64,000 nt of DNA from Pontibacter sp. SGAir0037 (GTDB lineage: Bacteria > Bacteroidota > Bacteroidia > Cytophagales > Hymenobacteraceae). The notes under the pieces are model-generated. The model made no database searches. It saw nothing but the letters and a program-made list of their open reading frames with translations, and had not been told where the DNA came from. Both the position numbers and the translations under genes were made by a program. Where the stretch lies: positions 2,604,001 through 2,668,000 of the forward strand of contig NZ_CP028092.1 in assembly GCF_005491705.1 (NCBI RefSeq), in the 5' to 3' direction. Shown in pieces: positions 18,358 to 27,191 of the stretch (position 1 is the first letter of the stretch; every line of letters starts with the position of its first letter).

Positions 18358-18684
18358 CTGTTATTTTAATGTTTTGCTAAAGGCACCTTAAAGCAGTACT
18401 GTGGGTGCTTCAGCAATGCTTATTGGGGTTATATTTATTTTTAACAATAAAAATTGCACTCTTAAATTTTAATTATAATACGTAAGACTTGCTTCACACG
18501 TTTTATATATATAGCAATTTTACTATAATTAAATCAGCAGCAGCCTGTTTCATTTTGTTGCACCTCAAAATAAAACCTAATCGGACCTTCATAAGTACAT
18601 TCCGAGTTACTGATGATTTAGTTTATGCATGCTTAAATTGTATTTTTCTTCTCGCTCTGGTAGATCAAGAATTCATAACTCCCT
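18358..18684. other. Divergent intergenic region otsA / mscS
   Basis: About 330 AT-rich bases serving two divergent genes. No ORF, RNA gene or hairpin stands out. I found no good -33/-7 pair in either direction; an AGTTACT heptamer at 18605-18611 resembles the sus-locus repeat but is isolated. Confidence 0.45.
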
Positions 18685-19755
18685 ATGAAACCACTTTTCG
18701 AAAATTTGAAAGAACTGGACAATTTAGTAACCGGGCTCGCTATCATAGCTGCTGGAGCTTTGATCGGTCTCATTATCAAGTTTATATTTTTTAAACTACT
18801 ATCAGTTTATAATAAACGCTCGAGCCCCCATTTTACTACTGCGTTCTACAGGCATATGAGCAACCCCATGTCGGTATTCCTACCGCTTCTCTTTGCCTCA
18901 TTTGCAGTTACCATCACTTCTATGCCCGATCATGTGCAAGCCAACTTTAAAAGAGTGTTTGAGCTCTTGAATATTGGGGTGTTCGGATGGCTCATGATCA
19001 AGCTAACTTCTGTAGTTGAGGACATAATACAAATTAATTATCAATTAAGCAAGGCAGATAACATTCGGGAACGAAAACTTTTAACACAATTAGGTTTCTT
19101 AAAGAAACTGATAATTGTACTCATCGGGTTTATGACCATCTCGCTTATCCTGCTCAGCTTCGATCCGGTAAGGCGCTTGGGGACTGGCTTGCTTACCTCG
19201 GCTGGTATAGCTGGCATAGTAGTAGGTTTGGCGGCACAGCAGTCTATTGCCAACCTGCTGGCTGGTTTACAACTGGCTTTCTCCCAGCCTATCCGGATAG
19301 ATGATGTCCTGGTTCTGGAAGGAGAATTCGGACGCGTTGAAGAAATAACCCTTACCTATGTTGTGCTGCGGATCTGGGACCAGCGCCGCATGGTTTTGCC
19401 CCTGAAGTATTTTATAGAAAAACCTTTCCAGAACTGGACCCGGTCAAGCTCCGAAATATTGGGAACAGTTTACCTTTATACAGACTATACCATACCTGTA
19501 GATGCCTTGCGCGAAGAACTTAACAGGATTCTGGCGGCCACAGATCTATGGGATGGCAAAGTAGCCGGCTTACAGGTAACCGACTCAAAGGAAAGAACCC
19601 TGGAGCTAAGAGTGCTGGTAAGTGCCGTTAGTTCTGGTATTGCCTGGGACCTGCGTTGCCTGGTACGGGAAAAGTTGGTTACTTTTATACAGCAGAACTA
19701 CCCGAACTCCTTGCCTAAGGTAAGAACAGAGTTGATAGGAGACTTCAGGAGTTAA
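18685..19755 (+). CDS. Small-conductance mechanosensitive channel (MscS family)
   Basis: A 356-residue inner-membrane protein. Hydrophobic spans appear near residues 15-40, 60-80, 93-110, 150-170 and 175-200. The pore-lining helix is the Gly/Ala-rich GLLTSAGIAGIVVGLAAQQS, followed by NLLAGLQLAFSQPIRIDDVL and the beta domain (EGEFGRVEEITLTYVVLRIWD, VLPLKYF), as in MscS. MscS channels release solutes on hypo-osmotic shock. Lying next to a trehalose synthase gene, it may belong with osmoadaptation, though that is context only. A UPF0316 gene follows on the same strand. Confidence 0.92.
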   Translation: MKPLFENLKELDNLVTGLAIIAAGALIGLIIKFIFFKLLSVYNKRSSPHFTTAFYRHMSNPMSVFLPLLFASFAVTITSMPDHVQANFKRVFELLNIGVFGWLMIKLTSVVEDIIQINYQLSKADNIRERKLLTQLGFLKKLIIVLIGFMTISLILLSFDPVRRLGTGLLTSAGIAGIVVGLAAQQSIANLLAGLQLAFSQPIRIDDVLVLEGEFGRVEEITLTYVVLRIWDQRRMVLPLKYFIEKPFQNWTRSSSEILGTVYLYTDYTIPVDALREELNRILAATDLWDGKVAGLQVTDSKERTLELRVLVSAVSSGIAWDLRCLVREKLVTFIQQNYPNSLPKVRTELIGDFRS

Positions 19756-19850
19756 AACAGGAAGTGCTGGTATCACTTTCTGCTGCATTATTCGTTACCG
19801 AACAGGCTTTACCTGTAAAAGCACTAATATTAAATACACAACAGCTACTA

Positions 19851-20450
19851 ATGAATTACTTTGAAGGCATTGACCCTGGCCTCGTAGAATGGGTAATTAT
19901 CCCGGTTCTGATTTTCCTTGCCCGGATACTGGATGTAACCCTGGGCACACTACGCATTGTTTTTATTTCGAAAGGCGAAAAAGTAATAGCTCCGCTCCTG
20001 GGTTTCCTGGAAGTACTGATCTGGCTCATCGCCATGACCCAGGTTATGCAGAACTTAAATAATGCAATTTCTTACCTTGCCTGGGCAGCTGGTTTTGCCA
20101 CAGGTAATTTTCTGGGGCTGCGGATAGAGCAGAAGCTTGCACTGGGGCAGGTAGTGGTGCGTATTATTACAGCCGAGCCAGCCGACACCCTTATAGAAAT
20201 GCTGATCAGCCGCGGCTACCGCCTCACCTCTGTCGATGCACAGGGCACCCGCGGGAAAGTAGACCTGCTCTTTATGATTGTCAGGAGAAAACGGCTACAG
20301 GAGGTAATCGATATCATCCGAAATTACAATCCCAATGCCTTTTACTCAGTAGAGGATGTCAGGTCGGTATCGGATGCAGAGGTGCCACAGGATGAAAAGA
20401 GCAGCAAAACCAGCTTTAGAAAGTTTTTCCCGCTCCGGAAAGGGAAGTAG
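19851..20450 (+). CDS. UPF0316/DUF2179-type membrane protein
   Basis: A protein of about 199 residues of unknown function. I choose the ATG at 19851 (MNYFEGIDPG) because the family starts near here; an earlier in-frame start at 19764 would add an unrelated 29-residue tail. Two or three membrane helices occupy residues 10-90 (VIIPVLIFLARILDVTLGTL, LGFLEVLIWLIAMTQVM, AISYLAWAAGFATGNFLG), followed by a soluble DUF2179-like domain (VVVRIITAEPADTLIEMLIS, ISRGYRLTSVDAQGTRGKVD). Such C-terminal domains are seen in small regulatory or ligand-sensing contexts. The gene follows mscS closely and is likely co-transcribed. Confidence 0.85.
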   Translation: MNYFEGIDPGLVEWVIIPVLIFLARILDVTLGTLRIVFISKGEKVIAPLLGFLEVLIWLIAMTQVMQNLNNAISYLAWAAGFATGNFLGLRIEQKLALGQVVVRIITAEPADTLIEMLISRGYRLTSVDAQGTRGKVDLLFMIVRRKRLQEVIDIIRNYNPNAFYSVEDVRSVSDAEVPQDEKSSKTSFRKFFPLRKGK

Positions 20451-20522
20451 AGTTACTGGTATAACTGTATTTACTACTGTTACTTATGCAAAAGGAACAT
20501 ATACGCACATTTACCGGAAAAC

Positions 20523-20553
20523 TTTGAGGATAACTTAAGTAGGCTTAATTTTG
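20523..20553 (+). promoter_or_regulatory. Bacteroidetes-type promoter of susR
   Basis: TTTG at 20523-20526 and TAATTTTG at 20546-20553 are separated by 19 bases, an exact match to the Bacteroidetes -33/-7 consensus (TTTG-N19-21-TAnnTTTG). Transcription would begin near 20560, about 25 bases before the susR ATG. GAGTAACTTTAA at 20553-20564 overlaps the -7 end and predicted start and resembles a repeat before susC, so autoregulation is possible. Confidence 0.75.
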
Positions 20554-20584
20554 AGTAACTTTAAGTGCTACTTGCCCCATTCTT

Positions 20585-22231
20585 ATGCTTTATAAAGGAC
20601 TTTTGCTGTTTTTTTTGTTCCTGCTCTATGGTTATTCGTCTTCTGCGTCAGCAACAGACAGTTTGCTTAAGGAGCTAAACATCACCATCAAGAACAAAGA
20701 GCACTATATAAAAGCTAAGCAGGAGCGAATAAAAAAGTGGCACCAAACGCTTCAAAAGGCAAACCTTACGCCTATCCAGCAGTTTGACTTATATAATAAG
20801 CTGTACTTCGAATACAGGTCCTTTAAGTATGACTCTGCCTACACTTACGCACTAAAGCTCCAGGACTCAGCATCCCAAACCGGCGATTCTACCAGGTTAA
20901 CTTACGCTACATTAAAGCTGAGTTTTACTTTGCTATCATCAGGTATGTTTAAAGAAACATTCGACTCTTTAAATGAGGTTTCTCTCGCCCAAACGCCCGA
21001 TAGCATCAAGGCAGAATATTATGAACTTATGTCTCGCGCTAACTTCGATTTAGAGGCATATAACGAAGGTAACCTATACTCAGACAGTTATATAACAAGA
21101 GGAACAAGGTACATCGACTCTGCCCTTGCCCTCATCGACAACAATACGATAAAATTCTTTTACTTAAGGGGAATGAAAAGCCTTAAAGAAAAGAATTATG
21201 GAAGTGCTGAAAAAGACTTAGAACTGATCCTGGCAAAGTTTAACCCTACGCAGCACGAATACGCCATGGTAGCTTCGTTGCTTGCAGGTGTTTATAAAGA
21301 AAGCGGAGATACAGGCAAAGCAATAGATATGATGATTAAGGCCGCTATTGCTGATATTAAATCAGCAACCCGGGAAGCCATTGCCTTACTAAATGTAGCC
21401 GAATTACTCTACAGGACTGGAGACGAAGCCAGAGCCTATGTCTATATAAAACAAGCTCTGGAGGATGCCACCTTTTACGGCGCCAGACAGCGGAAAATAC
21501 AAGTAGCAGCCATTCTGCCGATAATTGAAGGCGAAAGACTGGCAACAGTAGAAAGCCAGCGCGGCATTTTAATGATTTACGCCATAGCTGTGTCACTATT
21601 GTCTTTGCTGGTTGTTATTTTCTCTTATATAATTTTCAGACAGCTTAAACAACTAAAGCTGGCGAAGCAAACAGTAACGGAAGCCAATACGAGCCTGCAG
21701 ATTGCAAACGATAAGTTAAAGGACATTAACCATGTGCTGCAGGAAAAAAATGAAGAACTGCTAGAGGCAAATAAGATTAAAGAAGAGTACATTGGGTATT
21801 CTTTTAATATGTATACAGAATACCTCGACAAGATTGAAAAACTTAAAAAATCCATCGATAAAAAAGTGATGAACAGAAGGCTGGATGAAATCAGCCATGT
21901 GTTGGAGTCGGTGGATATGAAAAAAGAGCGCGAGGATCTTTACCATAGTTTCGACAGAGTGTTTATCAAGCTGTTTCCCAATTTCGTAACTGAATTCAAC
22001 TCTTTTTTCCGGGATGAAGATAAGGTTGTGCTGAAAGACAACCAGTCTCTGAACATTGAATTGCGTATTTTTGCGCTTATCCGTATCGGAATAAATGATC
22101 ATGAGCAGATTGCCAAGATACTAGAATACTCTGTCAGGACAATTTACAACTACAAAACCAAGGTAAAAAGCAGATCCATCCTTTCAAATGAGGAATTCGA
22201 GGACAGGATAATGGAAATAAAGGCTTTTTAG
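20585..22231 (+). CDS. susR: SusR-type membrane-bound transcriptional regulator (DUF6377)
   Basis: The 548-residue product has the layout of Bacteroides SusR, the maltose-responsive activator of starch genes. A signal peptide (MLYKGLLLFFLFLLYGYSSS) precedes a periplasmic helical-repeat, TPR-like region (about residues 25-320). One membrane helix follows (ILMIYAIAVSLLSLLVVIFS, about 326-346), then a cytoplasmic coiled coil (to about 400) and a C-terminal region ending in an HTH-like segment (NDHEQIAKILEYSVRTIYNY) resembling LuxR-type helices. It sits directly upstream of susC on the same strand with its own promoter, so it most likely controls the locus to its right. Name and sensing role follow from family and position; the ligand is inferred. 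Confidence 0.88.
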   Translation: MLYKGLLLFFLFLLYGYSSSASATDSLLKELNITIKNKEHYIKAKQERIKKWHQTLQKANLTPIQQFDLYNKLYFEYRSFKYDSAYTYALKLQDSASQTGDSTRLTYATLKLSFTLLSSGMFKETFDSLNEVSLAQTPDSIKAEYYELMSRANFDLEAYNEGNLYSDSYITRGTRYIDSALALIDNNTIKFFYLRGMKSLKEKNYGSAEKDLELILAKFNPTQHEYAMVASLLAGVYKESGDTGKAIDMMIKAAIADIKSATREAIALLNVAELLYRTGDEARAYVYIKQALEDATFYGARQRKIQVAAILPIIEGERLATVESQRGILMIYAIAVSLLSLLVVIFSYIIFRQLKQLKLAKQTVTEANTSLQIANDKLKDINHVLQEKNEELLEANKIKEEYIGYSFNMYTEYLDKIEKLKKSIDKKVMNRRLDEISHVLESVDMKKEREDLYHSFDRVFIKLFPNFVTEFNSFFRDEDKVVLKDNQSLNIELRIFALIRIGINDHEQIAKILEYSVRTIYNYKTKVKSRSILSNEEFEDRIMEIKAF

Positions 22232-22389
22232 CATCTTCTTCTTTTATAGTTCTAATCTTCTTTCTCCTACCTTCTTTATCTTTCCAGACATCATTCTTCA
22301 TCATTTGCATAAGCCATATTTCAGCATAAGGATAAAGCCATCACGATTGCTGATCAAGCACTCTTTGTGTCATATTTCTACAAAAAAGC
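22232..22389. other. susR-susC intergenic region, proximal part
   Basis: This is the first part of a 412-base gap between susR and susC. It is pyrimidine-rich after the susR stop, with no ORF and no clear terminator hairpin. The rest of the gap contains the repeat array (22390-22474), the promoter (22496-22527) and a leader of about 110 bases. Confidence 0.5.
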
Positions 22390-22474
22390 AGTTACTCAAG
22401 AGTTACTTTAATTTACCTAAGTAATTCCACAATCATCAGTAATTCAAACAATTACAAGAATGCGAGTAATTACT
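22390..22474 (+). promoter_or_regulatory. Array of AGT(T/A)A(C/T)T repeats, candidate SusR operator
   Basis: Five copies of an AGTTACT/AGTAATT heptamer start at 22390, 22401, 22420, 22438 and 22465; the last lies in the 10-bp palindrome AGTAATTACT (22465-22474). The array ends 21 bases before the -33 element of the susC promoter. GAGTTACTTTAA at 22400-22411 differs by one base from GAGTAACTTTAA at the susR promoter. Placement fits an activator site; binding by SusR is inference. Confidence 0.5.
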
Positions 22475-22495
22475 TTTTACCTTTCACATCAATAA

Positions 22496-22527
22496 ATTGA
22501 CCTTACTTACAGATGTCTTTATGTTTG
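22496..22527 (+). promoter_or_regulatory. Bacteroidetes-type promoter of the susC operon
   Basis: ATTG at 22496-22499 (TTG core of the -33 element) and TATGTTTG at 22520-22527 (exact TAnnTTTG) are 20 bases apart. A start near 22534 gives a leader of roughly 110 bases before susC. The imperfect -33 element suits an activator-dependent promoter. Confidence 0.65.
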
Positions 22528-22643
22528 CTATACTTAAATGCAAGCTTTAGGTGCCTGCTGGCTGCGCCTGTTTACAACTACTTCATTTATCATCTGCAGC
22601 TTGGTTATGCTTAGAAAGTTTATAGGTCAAATTTTAAACACAA

Positions 22644-25600
22644 ATGTCATATATGAAGAAAAATGTACCTCAATGTTTTCATTGGGCTAACCCCGATTCG
22701 CCCTACCCTGCAAGTGCGGCACATGCCAAAAGTTACAGACTTTTGCTGCTGCCTCTCCTTCTTCTGCTCCTGTCTTTTTCGGCTATGGCTCAAGGCAGCG
22801 TTACCATATCAGGAACAGTTACGGATGATAGCGGGACGGCATTGCCTGGAGTTACCGTGCTGGTGAAGGGAACAAGTACTGCAGTTCCAACAGGCGCTAA
22901 CGGTAACTTTAATATTAATGTGCCGGATGGAAATGGAACTCTGGTCTTTTCATTTATTGGCTTCCAGCCCCAGGAAATTCCGGTAAATAACCGCACAACT
23001 ATCAATGTGACTCTTACTACGGATGCAAAAGCCCTGGATGAAGTAGTGGTAGTTGGGTATGGAACTGCCTCCAGAAAAGATGTTACTGGTGCTGTTTCTT
23101 CTATTTCTGCTGAAAATTTAAACCAGGGAGCCATTACAAACCCATTACAGCAGATAGCAGGCCGGGCCGCAGGGGTTAATGTTTCGCAAACGGGCAGCGA
23201 ACCCGGATCAGGCCCGAGTGTCAGGATAAGGGGCATCACCTCTCTGATCGGCGGAAACGACCCTTTGGTTGTCGTAGACGGTATTCAGGGCAATATGGAC
23301 CTGCTCAACCAGGTGCCGCCCAGTGAGATTGAATCAGTAGATATTCTAAAAGACGCCTCTGCTACAGCTATTTATGGTTCCAGGGGTGCTCCTGGAGTTA
23401 TTATTGTTACAACCAAAAGAAATAAAGCCGGCAAAACGACCATCGAGTACAATGCAACTGCCTCTATGGATTACCTGGCAAATAAACTTGATGTATTAAG
23501 TGCTGAGGAGTGGTGGCGCCAGGCGCAGTTAAACGGGGTGCCGGCTTCTGCAAATCATGGCTCTGATACCGACTGGCTGAACATTCTTAGCAGGACAGGT
23601 ACAACACAAAACCATACACTTTCTTTTGGGGGCGGATCAGAAAACTTCAACTACCGAGCCTCTCTAAGCGCCATTTTACAAAATGGTATCGTTATTAACT
23701 CTAACAACCAAAAGTATATTGGCCGCATACAGGCAACACAATATGCCCTCGACGACCGGTTAACAATTACCATGAACCTCAACAGCGGGGTTAACAATAC
23801 AGTAGGCAGCCCGGGAAGTGTATACAGGGCATCTTTTACTTCCAACTTAATTACCAATGCCTATCTGATGCGCCCTAATGATCCGATTTTTAACACCGAC
23901 GGCAGCACCTACTATACAGACCCTAATGTTTTTGAATATTTTAACCCCTACGCCATTGCTCAGGAAGTAGTAAACGAAGGCAGGAACAACAACTTATTTG
24001 GCAGCCTGCGAACGGATCTTGAGATCTTTACAGGATTAACAGCAGGCTGGTTTGGCAGTTGGCGCAAAACTGACAACAACTGGGGATATTACCTGCCAGC
24101 TGCCTCTACGGTTGCTTCTGCCATCAACAACAGGGGCATTGCCAACATTAATAACAGCAGACAGGATGAGCGGCTCATGAATATCAGCTTAACCTATAAG
24201 CGTGAGATCGGAGACCATTCCCTGAACGCACTTGCGTTATATGAATGGCAAAATCAAACTTATCAGGGCAATTATACACAAGCGAGAGGATTTATAAACG
24301 ATCTGGCTACTTACAATGCACTTCAGCTCGGGGACTTGTCCAGGGTTCAGCCAGGAGACATATCATCGTACAAGAACGACAGGACGCTTGTATCTTTCCT
24401 GGGACGCGTTAATTACTCTTTCCTGGACCGCTACCTGCTTACACTCAGCCTAAGAAGAGACGGTGCTTCTGTTTTTGGAGCTAATCACAAATGGGGTAAT
24501 TTCCCGTCGGCTTCGATGGCTTGGCGCATTGACCAGGAGCCTTTTATGGCAGGGCAACGCTTGTTTGATGAATTAAAGCTGCGCGGAGGATATGGAATAA
24601 CAGGTAACCAGCAGGGTCTATACCCGCAAAACTCCCTTTCACTGGTAGGGGCAGCAGGCGTAACATATTTTGGAGGTAACGAAATTACCAACTTCAACAT
24701 CACTCAAAATGTAAACCAGGATTTAAGGTGGGAAACAAGAAAGCAAACAAACGTAGGAGTCGACTTTGCCCTGCTCGATAACAGGCTAACAGGATCGGTT
24801 GATGCTTTCACGGCCACTACAGATAATCTGCTCTTTAATTATACAGTTCCACAACCTCCTTTTCCTTTTGGAACCATTATGGCCAATGTAGGAAGTATCC
24901 GTAACCGTGGTTTAGAGTTTGCACTGGGCTATAAATTAATTAACAGTGACCATACAACTCTGACCCTGGCAGGAAACTTATCGCTGCTGGATAACAAAGT
25001 ACTTAACCTGAGCGGAAGCATAAACGGTGTGCCCCTTAACACCAATTACGTTCCGTGGGGACCAAACTCATACCTGATAGAAGGAAGGCCAATCGGCACT
25101 TTCTTTATTCTGCAGCATGCCGGCAAAAATGAAGCTAACGCCGAAATTGTAGAAGATCGTGATGAGAACGGCACTATTGACCAGGGTAACAGAAGCCCGG
25201 ACAGAGCTTTTGAAGGCTCAGCCCTACCTACTCATACCTATGCCTTTACCCCATCCTTCAGACACAAGAATTTAGATATTTCGATGGTATGGAGAGGCTC
25301 TGGCGGCAATAAAATATACAACGGGCTGCGCCAAAGCCTCAGTATGCTGGAAAACATAGGAAGGTCTAACGTGCTGGAGAGTGCAATTCCGCTTGGAGTA
25401 TATACTTCTCAATACGGGTCGGACCTGTGGCTGGAGAACGGTTCCTTTTTAAGGTTCGAAAACCTGACGGTTGGCTATAACTTCCGTCCTGTAAACCTTA
25501 AGTATATAGACGCTCTGAGGTTATCTCTTACAGGAAACAACATTCTCTTATTTACTAAATATTCGGGTATAGACCCAGAGCTGAATGTAAGCGGAGGAAA

Positions 25601-25676
25601 CGGCTTCGGCGGGGACTACGGCATTTATCCGCGTACCAGAAGCATTGCATTAGGTTTAAATGTAGTATTTAAATAG
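22644..25676 (+). CDS. susC: SusC-type TonB-dependent starch/maltooligosaccharide receptor
   Basis: A 1010-residue outer-membrane importer (1007 if the ATG at 22653 is used). An unusually long N-terminus (about 35 residues) precedes the hydrophobic core RLLLLPLLLLLLSFSAMAQG of the signal peptide. Then come the carboxypeptidase-regulatory-like domain (TISGTVTDDSGTALPGVTVL), the segment DEVVVVGYGTASRKDVTG, the plug (IAGRAAGVNVSQTGSEPGSG, ILKDASATAIYGSRGAPGVI) and a 22-strand-type barrel ending in IALGLNVVFK with a terminal aromatic residue. With SusD it forms the lid-and-barrel complex that imports oligosaccharides using TonB energy. The downstream amylases and GH97 make starch-type glucans the likely substrate. 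Confidence 0.96.
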   Translation: MSYMKKNVPQCFHWANPDSPYPASAAHAKSYRLLLLPLLLLLLSFSAMAQGSVTISGTVTDDSGTALPGVTVLVKGTSTAVPTGANGNFNINVPDGNGTLVFSFIGFQPQEIPVNNRTTINVTLTTDAKALDEVVVVGYGTASRKDVTGAVSSISAENLNQGAITNPLQQIAGRAAGVNVSQTGSEPGSGPSVRIRGITSLIGGNDPLVVVDGIQGNMDLLNQVPPSEIESVDILKDASATAIYGSRGAPGVIIVTTKRNKAGKTTIEYNATASMDYLANKLDVLSAEEWWRQAQLNGVPASANHGSDTDWLNILSRTGTTQNHTLSFGGGSENFNYRASLSAILQNGIVINSNNQKYIGRIQATQYALDDRLTITMNLNSGVNNTVGSPGSVYRASFTSNLITNAYLMRPNDPIFNTDGSTYYTDPNVFEYFNPYAIAQEVVNEGRNNNLFGSLRTDLEIFTGLTAGWFGSWRKTDNNWGYYLPAASTVASAINNRGIANINNSRQDERLMNISLTYKREIGDHSLNALALYEWQNQTYQGNYTQARGFINDLATYNALQLGDLSRVQPGDISSYKNDRTLVSFLGRVNYSFLDRYLLTLSLRRDGASVFGANHKWGNFPSASMAWRIDQEPFMAGQRLFDELKLRGGYGITGNQQGLYPQNSLSLVGAAGVTYFGGNEITNFNITQNVNQDLRWETRKQTNVGVDFALLDNRLTGSVDAFTATTDNLLFNYTVPQPPFPFGTIMANVGSIRNRGLEFALGYKLINSDHTTLTLAGNLSLLDNKVLNLSGSINGVPLNTNYVPWGPNSYLIEGRPIGTFFILQHAGKNEANAEIVEDRDENGTIDQGNRSPDRAFEGSALPTHTYAFTPSFRHKNLDISMVWRGSGGNKIYNGLRQSLSMLENIGRSNVLESAIPLGVYTSQYGSDLWLENGSFLRFENLTVGYNFRPVNLKYIDALRLSLTGNNILLFTKYSGIDPELNVSGGNGFGGDYGIYPRTRSIALGLNVVFK

Positions 25677-25688
25677 CATTAACATAAG

Positions 25689-27179
25689 ATGATGAAGAAT
25701 ATAATTATAATCACCTGCTTTAGCCTGTTATTGTTCGCAGGATGTACTGATGTGGATGAGGAAGTGTACGACAAATACCCTGCTACAGAATTTTATGGCT
25801 CGCCCGAGGGATCTGATGTAGCGCTGGCAGGCGTTTATTCGCAAATCGGAGGCAACTGGAATGGTGTGGGGTATGCAGGTGCCGATAACGGATGGTACGA
25901 CCTGAACACCATGTCTTCTGACGAGCAGGTAATCCCGCACCGTAACACAGGAGACTGGCAACTGGACTTTGCTCGCCTGCACCTGCACCAGTGGTTACCC
26001 TCCGACTATATCATTAACAATACCTGGAACTGGCTATACCGAGCAGTATTTAATGCAAACCTGGCCGTTGAGCAGTTAGAGGCTGCACAGGCAGACGCCT
26101 CTAAAATTGCAGAAGCTAGAGTTTTAAGGGCCTTTTTCTACTATCTGCTAATGGATGATTTTGGAAACGTGCCCTTTTATACTGAAAACAACACAACAGT
26201 TGATCAAATTCCTCAGATAAGCCGGCAGGAGCTGTATAATTTTGTGGTGGCAGAACTAACTGATAACGTAGATAAGCTGTCCGCATCTAAAGGTGGAGCA
26301 TACTATGGCAGGTTTAACCGCTGGGCTGGCTATGCGCTTCTGGCCAAAGTATACCTGAATGCAGAAGTTTATACGGGCACTCCCCGATGGCAGGAATGCC
26401 TTGCTGCCTGCGAAGAGGTTGCTGCAGGAGGTTTTTCGCTACACCCGGGTAATGCCAGCGCTTCCAGTCCGCTGGGCTACCAGTATTATGAGTTGTTTGG
26501 AGATGTACTGCCTGACGATGAGACCATACTGGCCATTTTTGTAAGAGCCAATGTCGTGTCCAGAAATATTTTTTCTATCCGCAGCTTAAACGGTCCGCAT
26601 GCCCTGGAGCTATTCGGCTTTAACGGTTGGAACGGCACGATTGTACCCCGTAGCTATTATGCCCTGTTCAGCGAGAATGATATTCGCAGGAGGCAGTTTC
26701 TGGTAGGACAACAGCCGGGAGGCGTAAACTACTCTCTGGAGGTTTCATCATTAGATAACCCCGGAGCTGACAGAAATGCCGGAGTGCGTAATATAAAGTT
26801 CTATCCGGTTGCCCCCATGGATGGAGGTGGCGCATCTAACGACTTCCCTATCTACCGCTTTTCAGACATCATGTTAATGCAGGCCGAATGCCAGGTACGC
26901 CTTGGTAATGCAGGAGCAGCTAAATCGTTAATAGATGCCGTAAGGCAGCGGGCCGGCCTTCAGCCTTTAGCGGCTAACCCAACGCTACAGGATGTCTACC
27001 TGGAAAGAAGCCTCGAGCTAAACTGGGAAGGCCACCGCAGGCAGGATATGATCAGGTTTAATACTTTTTTAGCTGCCAATGAATTCAGAGGTGCCTCTGC
27101 AAGCTACAGGAAATTATTCCCTATCCCAACGGCTGCTTTAGATGCCAATCCTAATCTTAAACAAAACCAAGGTTATTAA
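25689..27179 (+). CDS. susD: SusD/RagB-family starch-binding outer-membrane lipoprotein
   Basis: A 496-residue lipoprotein that closes over SusC and binds glycan. A lipobox ends in LLLFAGC, and the acidic residues just after Cys (TDVDEE) fit the Bacteroidota surface-export signal. SusD-type segments include NLAVEQLEAAQADASKIAEA, RVLRAFFYYLLMDDFGNVPF and the C-terminal ERSLELNWEGHRRQDMIRF. The gene follows susC by 12 bases. A second ATG three bases in (25692) is equally possible as start. Binding specificity is inferred from the operon. Confidence 0.95.
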   Translation: MMKNIIIITCFSLLLFAGCTDVDEEVYDKYPATEFYGSPEGSDVALAGVYSQIGGNWNGVGYAGADNGWYDLNTMSSDEQVIPHRNTGDWQLDFARLHLHQWLPSDYIINNTWNWLYRAVFNANLAVEQLEAAQADASKIAEARVLRAFFYYLLMDDFGNVPFYTENNTTVDQIPQISRQELYNFVVAELTDNVDKLSASKGGAYYGRFNRWAGYALLAKVYLNAEVYTGTPRWQECLAACEEVAAGGFSLHPGNASASSPLGYQYYELFGDVLPDDETILAIFVRANVVSRNIFSIRSLNGPHALELFGFNGWNGTIVPRSYYALFSENDIRRRQFLVGQQPGGVNYSLEVSSLDNPGADRNAGVRNIKFYPVAPMDGGGASNDFPIYRFSDIMLMQAECQVRLGNAGAAKSLIDAVRQRAGLQPLAANPTLQDVYLERSLELNWEGHRRQDMIRFNTFLAANEFRGASASYRKLFPIPTAALDANPNLKQNQGY

Positions 27180-27191
27180 TTACAACATAAC

